DNA of 64,000 nt from Sphingobacteriales bacterium. Its GTDB lineage: Bacteria; Bacteroidota; Bacteroidia; Chitinophagales; UBA2359. Within the stretch, counting starts at the first letter, position 1. The number at the start of each line of letters is the position of its first letter. The translations under genes were made by a program, and so were the position numbers. The stretch spans positions 62,001 to 126,000 of the forward strand of contig JADJTG010000010.1 in the NCBI GenBank assembly GCA_016711285.1, written 5' to 3'. The notes under the pieces were generated by a model, which searched no databases, had not been told where the DNA came from, and was given only the letters and a program-made list of their open reading frames with translations. Positions 1 to 7,927 of this stretch are shown piece after piece.

Positions 1-603
1 CAATTGCACGATCGCCTCCGATGTTTTTTCGGACTTTTTGATACTCAGCAGATAAATGCTGTTGAGGGCATTGAACAAAAAATGCGGATTGATTTGTGCT
101 TTGAGCAAAGACAATTCAGTGACGAGTTGGGTGCGGCGTACTGCTTCGTAGCGTTCCGTGAGCTGCCGCGAATAGGATACAAACAAAGCCACAAAAAACA
201 GAAAAATATTTACCGGCGGTTTAATGAAATAAGGTGGTATGCGGTCTTGTTTCAGCAGGTTGATGCCCTCTTTAAACTGCGGCGGGTGCGGTGGGTGTGG
301 CATTATTATTTTATGCAATAAAAAAACTACTGCCGCCAACAACAAAATTCCTACTGCATATTGCCAGTAACGTGCCTTAAAAAAAAATCGAGGCAACAAA
401 ACGGAGCTATGCACATAATACACCAATATAATAATCAATATCCTGAATATCAATAAATTATACACCAAGTGCTGCAAAGGTGCGCCTTCCATTTTCCAAG
501 CCAATGCCACATGCACAAATACCATCGGTATAATGACCAAAATGCTCCACAACAGCAGAGTTTGCCACATACCGGAAAAACGTTTAAAGGTAAAAGTTTC
601 CAT
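1..603 (-). CDS. LytS/YehU-like sensor histidine kinase, 3' end outside window
   Basis: The minus strand is open for 201 codons from an ATG at 603 to the window edge; an in-frame TGA lies two codons upstream of that ATG, which fixes the start. The N-terminal half has several hydrophobic membrane segments (first one near residues 16-36). The conserved phosphoacceptor block of the His_kinase family (PF06580) follows, reading LKAQINPHFLFNALNS, with the likely phosphorylated His at about residue 174. The C-terminal ATPase domain is beyond the window. In Bacteroidota such kinases usually pair with a LytTR response regulator, which would be expected next to it outside the window (family knowledge, not seen here). 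The signal sensed is unknown. Confidence 0.85.
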   Translation of the reverse strand, partial: METFTFKRFSGMWQTLLLWSILVIIPMVFVHVALAWKMEGAPLQHLVYNLLIFRILIIILVYYVHSSVLLPRFFFKARYWQYAVGILLLAAVVFLLHKIIMPHPPHPPQFKEGINLLKQDRIPPYFIKPPVNIFLFFVALFVSYSRQLTERYEAVRRTQLVTELSLLKAQINPHFLFNALNSIYLLSIKKSEKTSEAIVQL

Positions 604-701
604 ATATCATACCGCAAAAATAAAAGTAAGCACTGATAATGGGCATAAGATATAGGCAGAGCCGTCTATTGTGTCGGCAAAAAAATTATATCTGTCTTTT
701 T

Positions 702-3041
702 TTACCACTTATAAGCCACCCGCAGCATCACATTTATTCCCTTTTCATCGCAAAAATAACGGAGGCGGTTGAGATAATCGCGGTAGCGGGCGTTGAGGAG
801 GTTTTCTGTTTGTAAAGATACTTTTATCAAATGTTTTTTCCATTCAAAATCGCTGCCGCCGCCCACGCCCAAAAGCCAATAGCTCGAAGGTGATGCTAAA
901 AAATCTTGCTGAGGCTGCAAATGTTTTTGTTCTGCCACATAGCGGCTTTGTATTTGTATAAATGTTTGTCGTTGGCGGTTTTTGGCAGATGAAGGCGTAT
1001 AAGTGCAGGTAAAATGAAAATTGGCAGGCGGCATATACGGCAAAGGCAAAGATTGTGATACATCATCGCCGCGAACAAAGGCATATTTTGCCTGAAATTT
1101 CAAACCAGAAAACCACTCATACGAAAGCACCGCATCAGTGCCATAGAGCCGCGCCTGTGTTTGCTCATACACATACAAGGGAAATGCGCCGCGTATCGTG
1201 AGCCGAAATTCATTCTGCGCCTGTAAATAAATGTAGTTGCTGATGTGCTGATAATAAGCAGTTGCCTGTATAAATAATTTATTATTCAAAAAAAACTCCG
1301 CCGCCACAATACCTTTCAGCGAAGTTTCCTGCAACAAATTGGGGTTGCCCTCTTCAATGCCGCTTACGCCCTGATGCAATCCGGCACTATACAGCTCGTT
1401 GATGTCGGGAGCCCGACTCGCCCACCCTACATTCGCCGACCACTTAAAGCGCGTGTCGGGCGCATAGCGCATACCCGCCGAAGCCTGAAAATGATGAAAA
1501 TAATGAGGTCGCCGTTCAATTCTGTACGGCACTATGGGCACTATGCGTACTACATCAAAATACTTAAAATCGTAGCGCACACCGCCTTCCCACAACCAAT
1601 CTTCGCTTTCGCGCTGCAATACGCTGTATATACCACTTTGATAAGACAAATAGTCGGGTATCAAAGGCAAAATATCGGTTTCGGGATTGTTGGTATTATC
1701 AACGATATTGAGTTGCACGCCGCTTTTCCACCACCATTTTTCGCTCAGGCTTCGCTGATAAGAAACCCCTGCAAAATGGGTTTGCTGTAATAAACTCAAT
1801 GCCGGAATATCGCTTCTGCCGCCGCGCCGCACATCAAATTCCCTCCTCCGGTTGATTTGTGTGCTGTATTGCAATTTTAAAGTATTCTTGTCATTAAAAA
1901 TTCGCTTGCTTTCTATTTTCCACAAATGATGCTGCACACTTTGGCGCGGCGATTCCAATTGATAAGAGAAAGAAGATTCTGTAAAAAAAGGTATATCTCG
2001 GTGAATTGCCGTTTCCAAATCGCTGATATTTCCGATATGCGAACCGCGCAAAATGCCCAAATTGGTATTAAAAAGGCTGTAATAAAAAGTGCTGTTCCAA
2101 TATTTGAACAAATTTTTCTCCAACTGAACGGAAAAATCAGCTTCGCGTTTGCCGGTATTATTCAGCCAATAATCCGGCGCACGGGCATCTCCTTGTATTT
2201 TCAAAGTACCGCCCACCCGCCACGCTGCCCATTTGGTTTGTTGCTCCATATCGGTATGCAGCGTATGCGCCCAGGCATTGCTTTCGGCGATATAGTTGAG
2301 TTTTCCGTGCAAATGCGGGTCGGCGGCGATGGGGTCGCGCTCTACCAATACCACGCCGCCTAAAGTGTTGCCGCCATACTCTACGACAGCTGCTCCTTTT
2401 ACTACGGCTACATGTTCGGCGGCAAAAGGGTCTATTTCAGGAGCGTGGTCGTTGCCCCATTGTTGTCCGCTTTGCACAATACCGTTGTTCAATATACTCA
2501 CCCGATTGCCGTATAAACCGTGAATGACAGGTTTTGAAATACCGCTTCCATTGCGGAGTACGCTAACACCTGCTATATTTTCGAGTACATCTGCGAGGTT
2601 TTTATTTCCCTGCTGCCGTATTTCTTCCTGCTGCAAACTATGGCTGATGTGTGCGGCGTGCTGGCTTTTGCTGCCGTGAATGACAACTTCGTCCACCAAC
2701 TCGCTGTGGTGCTGCAAAGTGATGTTGAAAACAGTGTCTTTTTTTAATTCAAAAAAATACTCCACCGCTTCGCAACCGATGTGGTTGATGTGCAGATGAT
2801 AAGCTCCCTCACATAAATTTTTCAACTGAAAAAATCCGTTTTCGTCTGCCATTATGCTGCGAGCCGCTTCTACCGCCTGCACTTGCGCAAAAGGCAAAGC
2901 AAGTCCACTGCCCTCATCGCTGATGCTGCCGGACAGGGTAAAATTGCAATTATCTTGGGCAGAAGCAACCGTACAGCAACTTATTGCCACACATACAACC
3001 CTTAAAAAAAGTGTATATAAATTATTATTGGATATAGACAT
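702..3041 (-). CDS. TonB-dependent outer-membrane receptor with carboxypeptidase-like N-terminal domain
   Basis: This is a 779-residue outer-membrane active transporter driven by TonB/ExbBD. A signal peptide ends at about VASAQ. A carboxypeptidase regulatory-like beta-sandwich follows (about residues 30-115), then a plug domain with IHGLYGNRV, GNDHAPEIDP and a VVKGAAVVEYGGNTLGGVV-type stretch, then a long beta-barrel ending in an aromatic residue (YKW). An earlier in-frame start at 3077 would add 12 residues, but the ATG at 3041 places the signal peptide correctly and leaves only a 17-bp overlap with the upstream lipoprotein gene, suggesting translational coupling. The substrate is not evident; similar plugs occur in receptors for metals and small cofactors, so I name none. 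Confidence 0.93.
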   Translation of the reverse strand: MSISNNNLYTLFLRVVCVAISCCTVASAQDNCNFTLSGSISDEGSGLALPFAQVQAVEAARSIMADENGFFQLKNLCEGAYHLHINHIGCEAVEYFFELKKDTVFNITLQHHSELVDEVVIHGSKSQHAAHISHSLQQEEIRQQGNKNLADVLENIAGVSVLRNGSGISKPVIHGLYGNRVSILNNGIVQSGQQWGNDHAPEIDPFAAEHVAVVKGAAVVEYGGNTLGGVVLVERDPIAADPHLHGKLNYIAESNAWAHTLHTDMEQQTKWAAWRVGGTLKIQGDARAPDYWLNNTGKREADFSVQLEKNLFKYWNSTFYYSLFNTNLGILRGSHIGNISDLETAIHRDIPFFTESSFSYQLESPRQSVQHHLWKIESKRIFNDKNTLKLQYSTQINRRREFDVRRGGRSDIPALSLLQQTHFAGVSYQRSLSEKWWWKSGVQLNIVDNTNNPETDILPLIPDYLSYQSGIYSVLQRESEDWLWEGGVRYDFKYFDVVRIVPIVPYRIERRPHYFHHFQASAGMRYAPDTRFKWSANVGWASRAPDINELYSAGLHQGVSGIEEGNPNLLQETSLKGIVAAEFFLNNKLFIQATAYYQHISNYIYLQAQNEFRLTIRGAFPLYVYEQTQARLYGTDAVLSYEWFSGLKFQAKYAFVRGDDVSQSLPLPYMPPANFHFTCTYTPSSAKNRQRQTFIQIQSRYVAEQKHLQPQQDFLASPSSYWLLGVGGGSDFEWKKHLIKVSLQTENLLNARYRDYLNRLRYFCDEKGINVMLRVAYKW

Positions 3042-3594
3042 CAAAAGTAACAGAAATATCGGTTTCACCTCCGGCATTGGCAGGGTTGCCCGCCGCTACA
3101 CCAGTGGCGTATTTGTCGGGTTCGTGGCGCAACACAATAGTGAGTGTTCCGTTTGAAACAGCACCGCTTTGCAGTTTTGTAGCGACACCTACGGGTTTAC
3201 CGTCTGCATCGGTATCGTTATACTGAACAACCGCTTGCAACGTGGCAGACGGAGTATAAAAAAATTGGTGTACTCCGGCTTCGGCGAGTACTTCGGCACT
3301 GATGTCGGTGGCAGGTGTGTTTTGGTCGTTGCGCAGTTGCAAAGTACCCGAATACAGAGTATTGGCAGCCAGCGTATCGCTAATAATAACAGGGGCAGCA
3401 CCGCCATCGCCATCTGTATCTTTAAAACTAAACACCACAGCCTCGCTGCTATCGGTAGGAGTAAGCGTATAAATCAGTGTAGTTATTAATTCTTCTTCGT
3501 TGGGAATAATAGGATCATCTTTTTTACAAGATGTATTGGCAACAGAAATAAATAACAGAAAAGTACAAAAAAGAAAAAACTTATTATTCATCAT
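3025..3594 (-). CDS. Lipoprotein partner of the TonB-dependent receptor
   Basis: A 189-residue protein with a hydrophobic N-terminal signal and a Cys at about residue 23 followed by KKDD, as in Bacteroidota surface or periplasmic lipoproteins; the lipobox (NTSC) is imperfect. The rest is a small beta-rich domain with ITTLIYTLTPTD and FKDTDGDGG segments. I recognise this from lipoproteins of unknown function that are commonly encoded directly before TonB-dependent receptors (recollection, not a search). Its gene overlaps the receptor start by 17 bp, so the two are almost certainly one operon. It probably captures the ligand or helps the receptor at the cell surface. Two ATGs occur in tandem (3594 and 3591) and either may be used. 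Confidence 0.8.
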   Translation of the reverse strand: MMNNKFFLFCTFLLFISVANTSCKKDDPIIPNEEELITTLIYTLTPTDSSEAVVFSFKDTDGDGGAAPVIISDTLAANTLYSGTLQLRNDQNTPATDISAEVLAEAGVHQFFYTPSATLQAVVQYNDTDADGKPVGVATKLQSGAVSNGTLTIVLRHEPDKYATGVAAGNPANAGGETDISVTFDVYIQ

Positions 3595-3825
3595 ACTGCA
3601 AATAAATTAATTAAGGTGTAAAGATAATATGATTTTTTTACATATTTGCAACATTGTTGCATTTTTAAATATAAAAAAGAAATTTCTTTATACTGATTGC
3701 TCCAAGAGCAGCGAATTTGCGTAAAATTAACAGAGAAGGCTGTATTCGGCGTGTTTTAATTCAAAAAAAATAACGACCTTTGCAGCATTATTTTTCTACA
3801 TTTATATAAAAAATTATTGTATATT

Positions 3826-4842
3826 ATGGCAAAAACAAAAAGTAGCAAAAAAATTCGCGTTGCCATCAACGGCTTCGGTCGTATTGGTCGTATGGCGTGC
3901 AAATTACTTCTCAAAAAAGATAATATAGAATTAGTGGCTGTGAACGACCTCACCGACACCCGCACTTTGGCGCATTTGTTTCAGTACGATACCGCTTTTG
4001 GTCGTTATGCGGGCAAGGTGAGTTTTGATGAAGACGAAATCGTAATTGACCGCGACCGTATTAAAGTTTATAAAGAAAAAGACCCTACCAACCTGCCTTG
4101 GGCAAAACATAAAATTGATATTGTGCTGGAGTCCACCGGCTTGTTTACCAAAAAAGAAGATGCCGAAAAACATATTGCTGCCGGTGCGAAGCGCGTAGTT
4201 ATTTCTGCACCTGCCAGTGGCGGCGTAAAAACCATTGTGCTGGGTGTAAATGATGATTTGTTGAGCAAAGATGATTTGGTGATTTCCAATGCTTCTTGTA
4301 CTACCAACTGCCTCGCTCCTATGGTAAAAGCCTTAGATGATGCTTTCGGTGTGGAGTATGGGTTGATGAACACTATTCACGCCTACACGCAAGACCAACG
4401 TCTCCAAGACTCGCCCCATAAAGATTTGCGCCGCGCCCGCGCTGCCGCTGTCAATATTATTCCTACTTCTACCGGAGCAGCCAAAGCCGTTGGCGAAGTA
4501 TTGCCGCACCTCAAAGGCAAACTCACCGGTATTTCTATGCGTGTGCCTGTAATTACTGGCTCTGTTACCGACTTCAACTGTATTTTGCGCAAGCCCGCTA
4601 CCGCCGAAGAAATCAATAAAGCCGTAAAAAAAGCCGCTTCTAAAATGAAAGGTGTGCTGCATTACAGCGAAGATCCCTTAGTATCCAGCGATATTGTCGG
4701 CGACCCGCACTCTTGCATTTTTGATGCCGAGCAAACTACCGTTATCAATAATATGGTAAAAGTAGTGGGCTGGTACGACAATGAAGCCGGTTATTCCAAT
4801 CGCATTGCCGACCTCATCTCCAAATGGGGCGAAATGTTGTAG
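3826..4842 (+). CDS. gapA: Type I glyceraldehyde-3-phosphate dehydrogenase
   Basis: Oxidises glyceraldehyde-3-phosphate to 1,3-bisphosphoglycerate with NAD and phosphate in glycolysis, in the cytosol. The 338-residue protein has the NAD-binding GFGRIGR (residues 16-22), the catalytic ASCTTNC with nucleophile Cys at about 158, the HAYTQDQ segment with the catalytic His, and the WYDNEAGYSNR C-terminal signature. The ATG at 3826 is preferred to an upstream in-frame TTG at 3817, which would add only three residues. pgk, the next enzyme of the pathway, follows 89 bp downstream. It is full length and intact. Confidence 0.97.
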   Translation: MAKTKSSKKIRVAINGFGRIGRMACKLLLKKDNIELVAVNDLTDTRTLAHLFQYDTAFGRYAGKVSFDEDEIVIDRDRIKVYKEKDPTNLPWAKHKIDIVLESTGLFTKKEDAEKHIAAGAKRVVISAPASGGVKTIVLGVNDDLLSKDDLVISNASCTTNCLAPMVKALDDAFGVEYGLMNTIHAYTQDQRLQDSPHKDLRRARAAAVNIIPTSTGAAKAVGEVLPHLKGKLTGISMRVPVITGSVTDFNCILRKPATAEEINKAVKKAASKMKGVLHYSEDPLVSSDIVGDPHSCIFDAEQTTVINNMVKVVGWYDNEAGYSNRIADLISKWGEML

Positions 4843-4877
4843 AAAATTATCTTTTTATTATATTTTCTTTTTTATAT

Positions 4878-4919
4878 AAAACTTTGGCAAGGCAGCATTA
4901 GCTTTGTCAAAGTTTTTTT
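4878..4919 (+). terminator. Hairpin terminator or attenuator between gapA and pgk
   Basis: Arms at 4878-4893 and 4901-4916 pair over 16 positions with two G-T pairs, closing a 7-nt loop, and the right arm ends in a run of Ts. It lies just 12 bp before the pgk start. It would end or reduce transcription from gapA, so pgk is expressed either by read-through or from a promoter I could not identify. Confidence 0.75.
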
Positions 4920-4931
4920 CAATTATATCAA

Positions 4932-6127
4932 ATGAAAACCGTAAACAATTACAATTTCGCCAACAAAAAAGCCCTTGTTCGGGTAGATTTTAATGTACCC
5001 TTAGATGCTAACCTGCAAGTAAGCGACAATACCCGCATTGTAGAAGCCTTGCCTACCATTCGCAAAATGTTGAATGACGGCGGTGCTGTCGTTCTGATGT
5101 CGCATTTGGGCAGACCCAAAAAAGGACCCGAAGACAAATTTTCACTCAAACATATTGTAGGCGAACTCTCCTCGCTTTTGGGAGTTCCCGTTTATTTTGT
5201 AGAAGATTGTGTGGGCGAGGAAGTACAATCCACCATTGATGCGCTCAAATCGGGCGAAGTGCTATTGCTCGAAAATCTGCGTTTTTACAGTGAAGAAGAA
5301 AAAGGCGACCACGTTTTGCTCAAGAACTTTCTGAATTGGGCTGCGATGCGTATGTAAATGATGCTTTTGGTACTGCCCACCGCGCCCACGCTTCTACGGC
5401 AGTAATCGCCGAATACTTTGCTCCCGAACATCGTATGTTTGGTTTGCTGATGGCTCGCGAAATCGAAAACGCCCAACGTGTATTGCAGCAAGGAGAGCGT
5501 CCGTTTACGGCAATTTTGGGCGGCGCAAAAGTATCGGATAAAATTTTGCTCATTGAGAATCTGCTCGACAAAGCAGATAATATTTTGATTGGCGGCGGTA
5601 TGGCTTATACTTTTTTCAAAGCGATGGGCGGCAATATTGGCAAATCGCTGTGTGAAGAAGATAAGTTGGATGTGGCAAAAGATTTATTGCAACAAGCCAA
5701 AGCCAAAGGCGTACAATTATTATTGCCGACAGACAGTATTTGTGGCGATGCTTTTTCCAACGAAGCACACGTTGTAGCCTGTCCTAGCGACCGGATTGAT
5801 GCGGATTATATGGGCTTGGATATCGGTTCAAAAGCTATCGAAGCCTTTGTGCAGGTAATCGGAAACTCCAAAACCATTTTGTGGAATGGTCCGATGGGGG
5901 TGTTTGAAATGCCGAATTTCCAAAATGGTACGCGCCAAGTGGCGTTGGCAGTAGCAGCAGCCGGCGAAAAGGGTGCTTTTTCGTTGGTAGGTGGCGGCGA
6001 CTCGGTGGCTGCCGTTAAACTATTTGATTTGGAGGAGCGCATTAGTTTTGTGAGTACGGGCGGCGGTGCTTTGCTGGAGTTTTTTGAAGGAAAAACTTTG
6101 CCCGGTATCGCAGCAATAGAGGCATAA
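4932..6127 (+). CDS. pgk: Phosphoglycerate kinase, interrupted by a one-base frameshift
   Basis: Transfers phosphate from 1,3-bisphosphoglycerate to ADP in glycolysis. The N-terminal part reads in one frame to a stop at 5357 and includes [16 protein letters not shown] and LLLENLRFY. The rest reads in the +1-shifted frame from just before [20 protein letters not shown], through GGAKVSDK and WNGPMGVFE, to the GGGDSVAAV phosphate/nucleotide loop and the stop at 6127. Joined, the two pieces give about 398 residues, the normal bacterial length, with no missing domain. The break is at a T run at 5314-5317, where one more T would restore [16 protein letters not shown]. An intact gene in the organism with a sequencing error here is the likeliest reading. 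Confidence 0.95.
5314..5317 (+). other. Apparent one-base deletion in T homopolymer inside pgk
   Basis: Four Ts are present where five would keep the phosphoglycerate kinase frame continuous. The flanking codons on both sides encode conserved kinase sequence, so the shift is localised to this run or its immediate surroundings. Confidence 0.85.
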
Positions 6128-6146
6128 ATATAAACATATCAAGAAA

Positions 6147-6185
6147 ATACACAAAAAGCACCATAATATGGTGCTTTTTGTGTAT
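6147..6185 (+). terminator. Rho-independent terminator after pgk
   Basis: A perfect 19-nt inverted repeat around a single central base (arms 6147-6165 and 6167-6185) contains AGCACC/GGTGCT with flanking A and T runs. It is symmetric, so it could work in both directions. It separates the glycolytic genes from the division cluster. Confidence 0.85.
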
Positions 6186-6390
6186 TGGAATTTGCTTTTT
6201 GATAAAAATCAGGAAAATTCGTAAATTATAGATAAATTATAAACCTAAAATAAAATAAAAATATAATTTTTATTAAGTAATAATAAAAATTTTAAAAATT
6301 ATTTTATCAAACAAAATCTTTATAATCAATAACTTATGCAAATAATTAAGAATTTAAAAAATAATTAACTTAAAAAAAATTAATTATTTT
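6186..6390. other. AT-rich intergenic stretch, no gene seen
   Basis: Very A/T-rich DNA between the pgk terminator and the rsmH promoter. I see no ORF of note here and in particular no mraZ, which usually precedes rsmH in this cluster. It may act as an upstream promoter element or simply be a spacer. Confidence 0.6.
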
Positions 6391-6421
6391 TTTGACGATA
6401 AAAAATATAATTTTATCTTTG
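6391..6421 (+). promoter_or_regulatory. Bacteroidetes-type promoter of the division cluster
   Basis: TTTG at 6391-6394, a 19-bp spacer and TATCTTTG at 6414-6421 match the Bacteroidetes sigma factor consensus (TTTG at -33, TAnnTTTG at -7) at every defined position. Transcription would begin a few bases after 6421, giving a leader of roughly 60 nt before rsmH. Confidence 0.8.
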
Positions 6422-6465
6422 TGATACCTTAAACCTTTTTTCATTTGCCGAGAAATGGGTATCAC
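6421..6465 (+). promoter_or_regulatory. Inverted repeat in the rsmH leader
   Basis: GTGATACC (6421-6428) and GGTATCAC (6458-6465) are exact complements with a 29-nt interval. The left arm overlaps the -7 box and the expected transcription start, so this could be an operator for a dimeric regulator or a leader hairpin. It could also be chance. Confidence 0.3.
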
Positions 6466-6491
6466 TTCAAACCCGTGTGCCCCATTCACAA

Positions 6492-7412
6492 ATGACAGCT
6501 TTTTCAGGTATGAAACCTCTCTATCATCAAGCCGCCCTTCTTTCTGAAAGCATCACAGCTTTAGCAATCCAACCTGATGGCATCTATGTAGATGTCACCT
6601 TCGGTGGTGGAGGGCACAGCAGAGCTATCTTAGGGCAATTGTCGTCCAAAGGCAAGTTATTTGCTTTTGACCAAGACGAAGATGCTACTGCCAATGCCTT
6701 GTATGATGAGAGGTTTCGCTTATTGCCTTACAACTTTCGCTATATACAACGCTTTTTAAAAGTAGCGGGTATTACGCAGGTAGATGGTATTTTGGCAGAT
6801 TTGGGCGTATCTTCTCATCAGTTTGATAGTGCCGAGCGCGGTTTTTCGTTTCGCTTTGATGCAGGATTGGATATGCGCATGAGTCAAAAAATGCCGCTTA
6901 GTGCCGCCGATGTACTCAATACTTATGACGAAAAACGCCTCGCCGACTTGTTTTTTCAATACGGGGAGGTGAAAAGTGCCCGCAGATTGGCGGCGGCAAT
7001 AGTGCAAAGCCGCAGACAAAGCCCTATTCGCAGCACCGGCGATTTGCTCACACTTATCAACAGCGTATTGCAAAACAGCGGCAACTCAGTGTATGCCCAA
7101 ATTTTTCAGGCGTTGCGCATTGAGGTCAATGAAGAATTGCAGGCTCTGAAAGAGATGCTGACGCAAAGTGCCGAATTGTTGCGCCCAGAAGGACGTTTGG
7201 TTGTTATCTCGTATCATTCGCTGGAAGACCGATTAGTAAAAAACTTTATGAAACACGGCAATTTTGAAGGTATCTCGCAAAAAGATATTTACGGAAAAGT
7301 TGCCGCCCCACTCAGTCCCCTGCACCAAAAAGTAATTGTACCCGCCCCCGCCGAAATCAGCAGCAACTCCCGCGCAAGAAGCGCGAAATTGCGCAGTGCC
7401 GTAAAAAATTAG
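6492..7412 (+). CDS. rsmH: 16S rRNA (cytosine(1402)-N(4))-methyltransferase RsmH
   Basis: Methylates C1402 of 16S rRNA using S-adenosylmethionine. The SAM-binding loop TFGGGGHS is at about residues 36-43, followed by FAFDQDEDA and ILADLGVSSHQ, and by RIEVNEELQAL and VISYHSLEDR near the C-terminus, all typical of the MraW/RsmH family. The length of about 306 residues is normal. The start is uncertain: ATG 6492, ATG 6510 (giving MKPLYHQAALL, the family's usual beginning) or an upstream GTG at 6477 are all in frame. It is the first gene of the division cluster; mraZ is not found upstream. Confidence 0.95.
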   Translation: MTAFSGMKPLYHQAALLSESITALAIQPDGIYVDVTFGGGGHSRAILGQLSSKGKLFAFDQDEDATANALYDERFRLLPYNFRYIQRFLKVAGITQVDGILADLGVSSHQFDSAERGFSFRFDAGLDMRMSQKMPLSAADVLNTYDEKRLADLFFQYGEVKSARRLAAAIVQSRRQSPIRSTGDLLTLINSVLQNSGNSVYAQIFQALRIEVNEELQALKEMLTQSAELLRPEGRLVVISYHSLEDRLVKNFMKHGNFEGISQKDIYGKVAAPLSPLHQKVIVPAPAEISSNSRARSAKLRSAVKN

Positions 7413-7524
7413 TTCTTACTTGCAATTTTCATTGAGATAAAGTTTATACTTTTGTGGTAATCAATTTTTTATCTTAAAAAATCAAGCCAAGCATATTCTT
7501 TTTACTTTTATTTCAATATAATTT

Positions 7525-7905
7525 ATGCCGCCAGATTTTACGACCCAACAACAATTTTATCAACACAACACACACAAGTTCAATCGTATGAACACCGCCA
7601 AACGTGTTATCAAAAACTACATAGCACGTTATACCGGACAATCCTTTGTAGATAATCATTTTTCTTATGTTCTTTTTGTGATGTGTTTATTGTTGATATA
7701 TTCCTATTTTGCCGCACAAGTGGAAAGATTGCGCTTTGATAAAAAAGAACTGATTAAAGAACTCAACGAGCAGCACTACGAATACATCAGTATTTTTTCG
7801 GATATTCAACGCGCTACAAAACCGTCCAATATAGATACAAAAGTACAGGAGTTAGGTTTGACTGAACAAGGCGCACAACATGAAGTTCTCACTTTATCCA
7901 AATAA
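7525..7905 (+). CDS. ftsL: FtsL-like divisome protein
   Basis: A 126-residue bitopic membrane protein: a basic cytoplasmic N-terminus of about 45 residues, one transmembrane segment (YVLFVMCLLLIYSYFAAQ) and a short periplasmic coiled-coil-like tail. It is identified mainly by size, topology and position between rsmH and ftsI, where Bacteroidota carry the FtsL-like family; primary sequence is poorly conserved. It would hold FtsQ and FtsW/FtsI together in the divisome. A second ATG at 7588 (MNTAKRV) could be the true start. Its 3' end lies 22 bp before the preferred ftsI start. Confidence 0.8.
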   Translation: MPPDFTTQQQFYQHNTHKFNRMNTAKRVIKNYIARYTGQSFVDNHFSYVLFVMCLLLIYSYFAAQVERLRFDKKELIKELNEQHYEYISIFSDIQRATKPSNIDTKVQELGLTEQGAQHEVLTLSK

Positions 7906-7927
7906 CACCAAAATAAAACACAAAACT

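Noticed and set aside
4..321. Plus-strand ORF at the left edge
   Set aside because: It is the antisense of the histidine kinase frame, which carries the conserved NPHFLFN motif.
7880..7927. Upstream ATG start for ftsI
   Set aside because: It overlaps ftsL by 26 bp and adds residues that do not fit the usual short N-terminus; the ATG at 7928 fits better.
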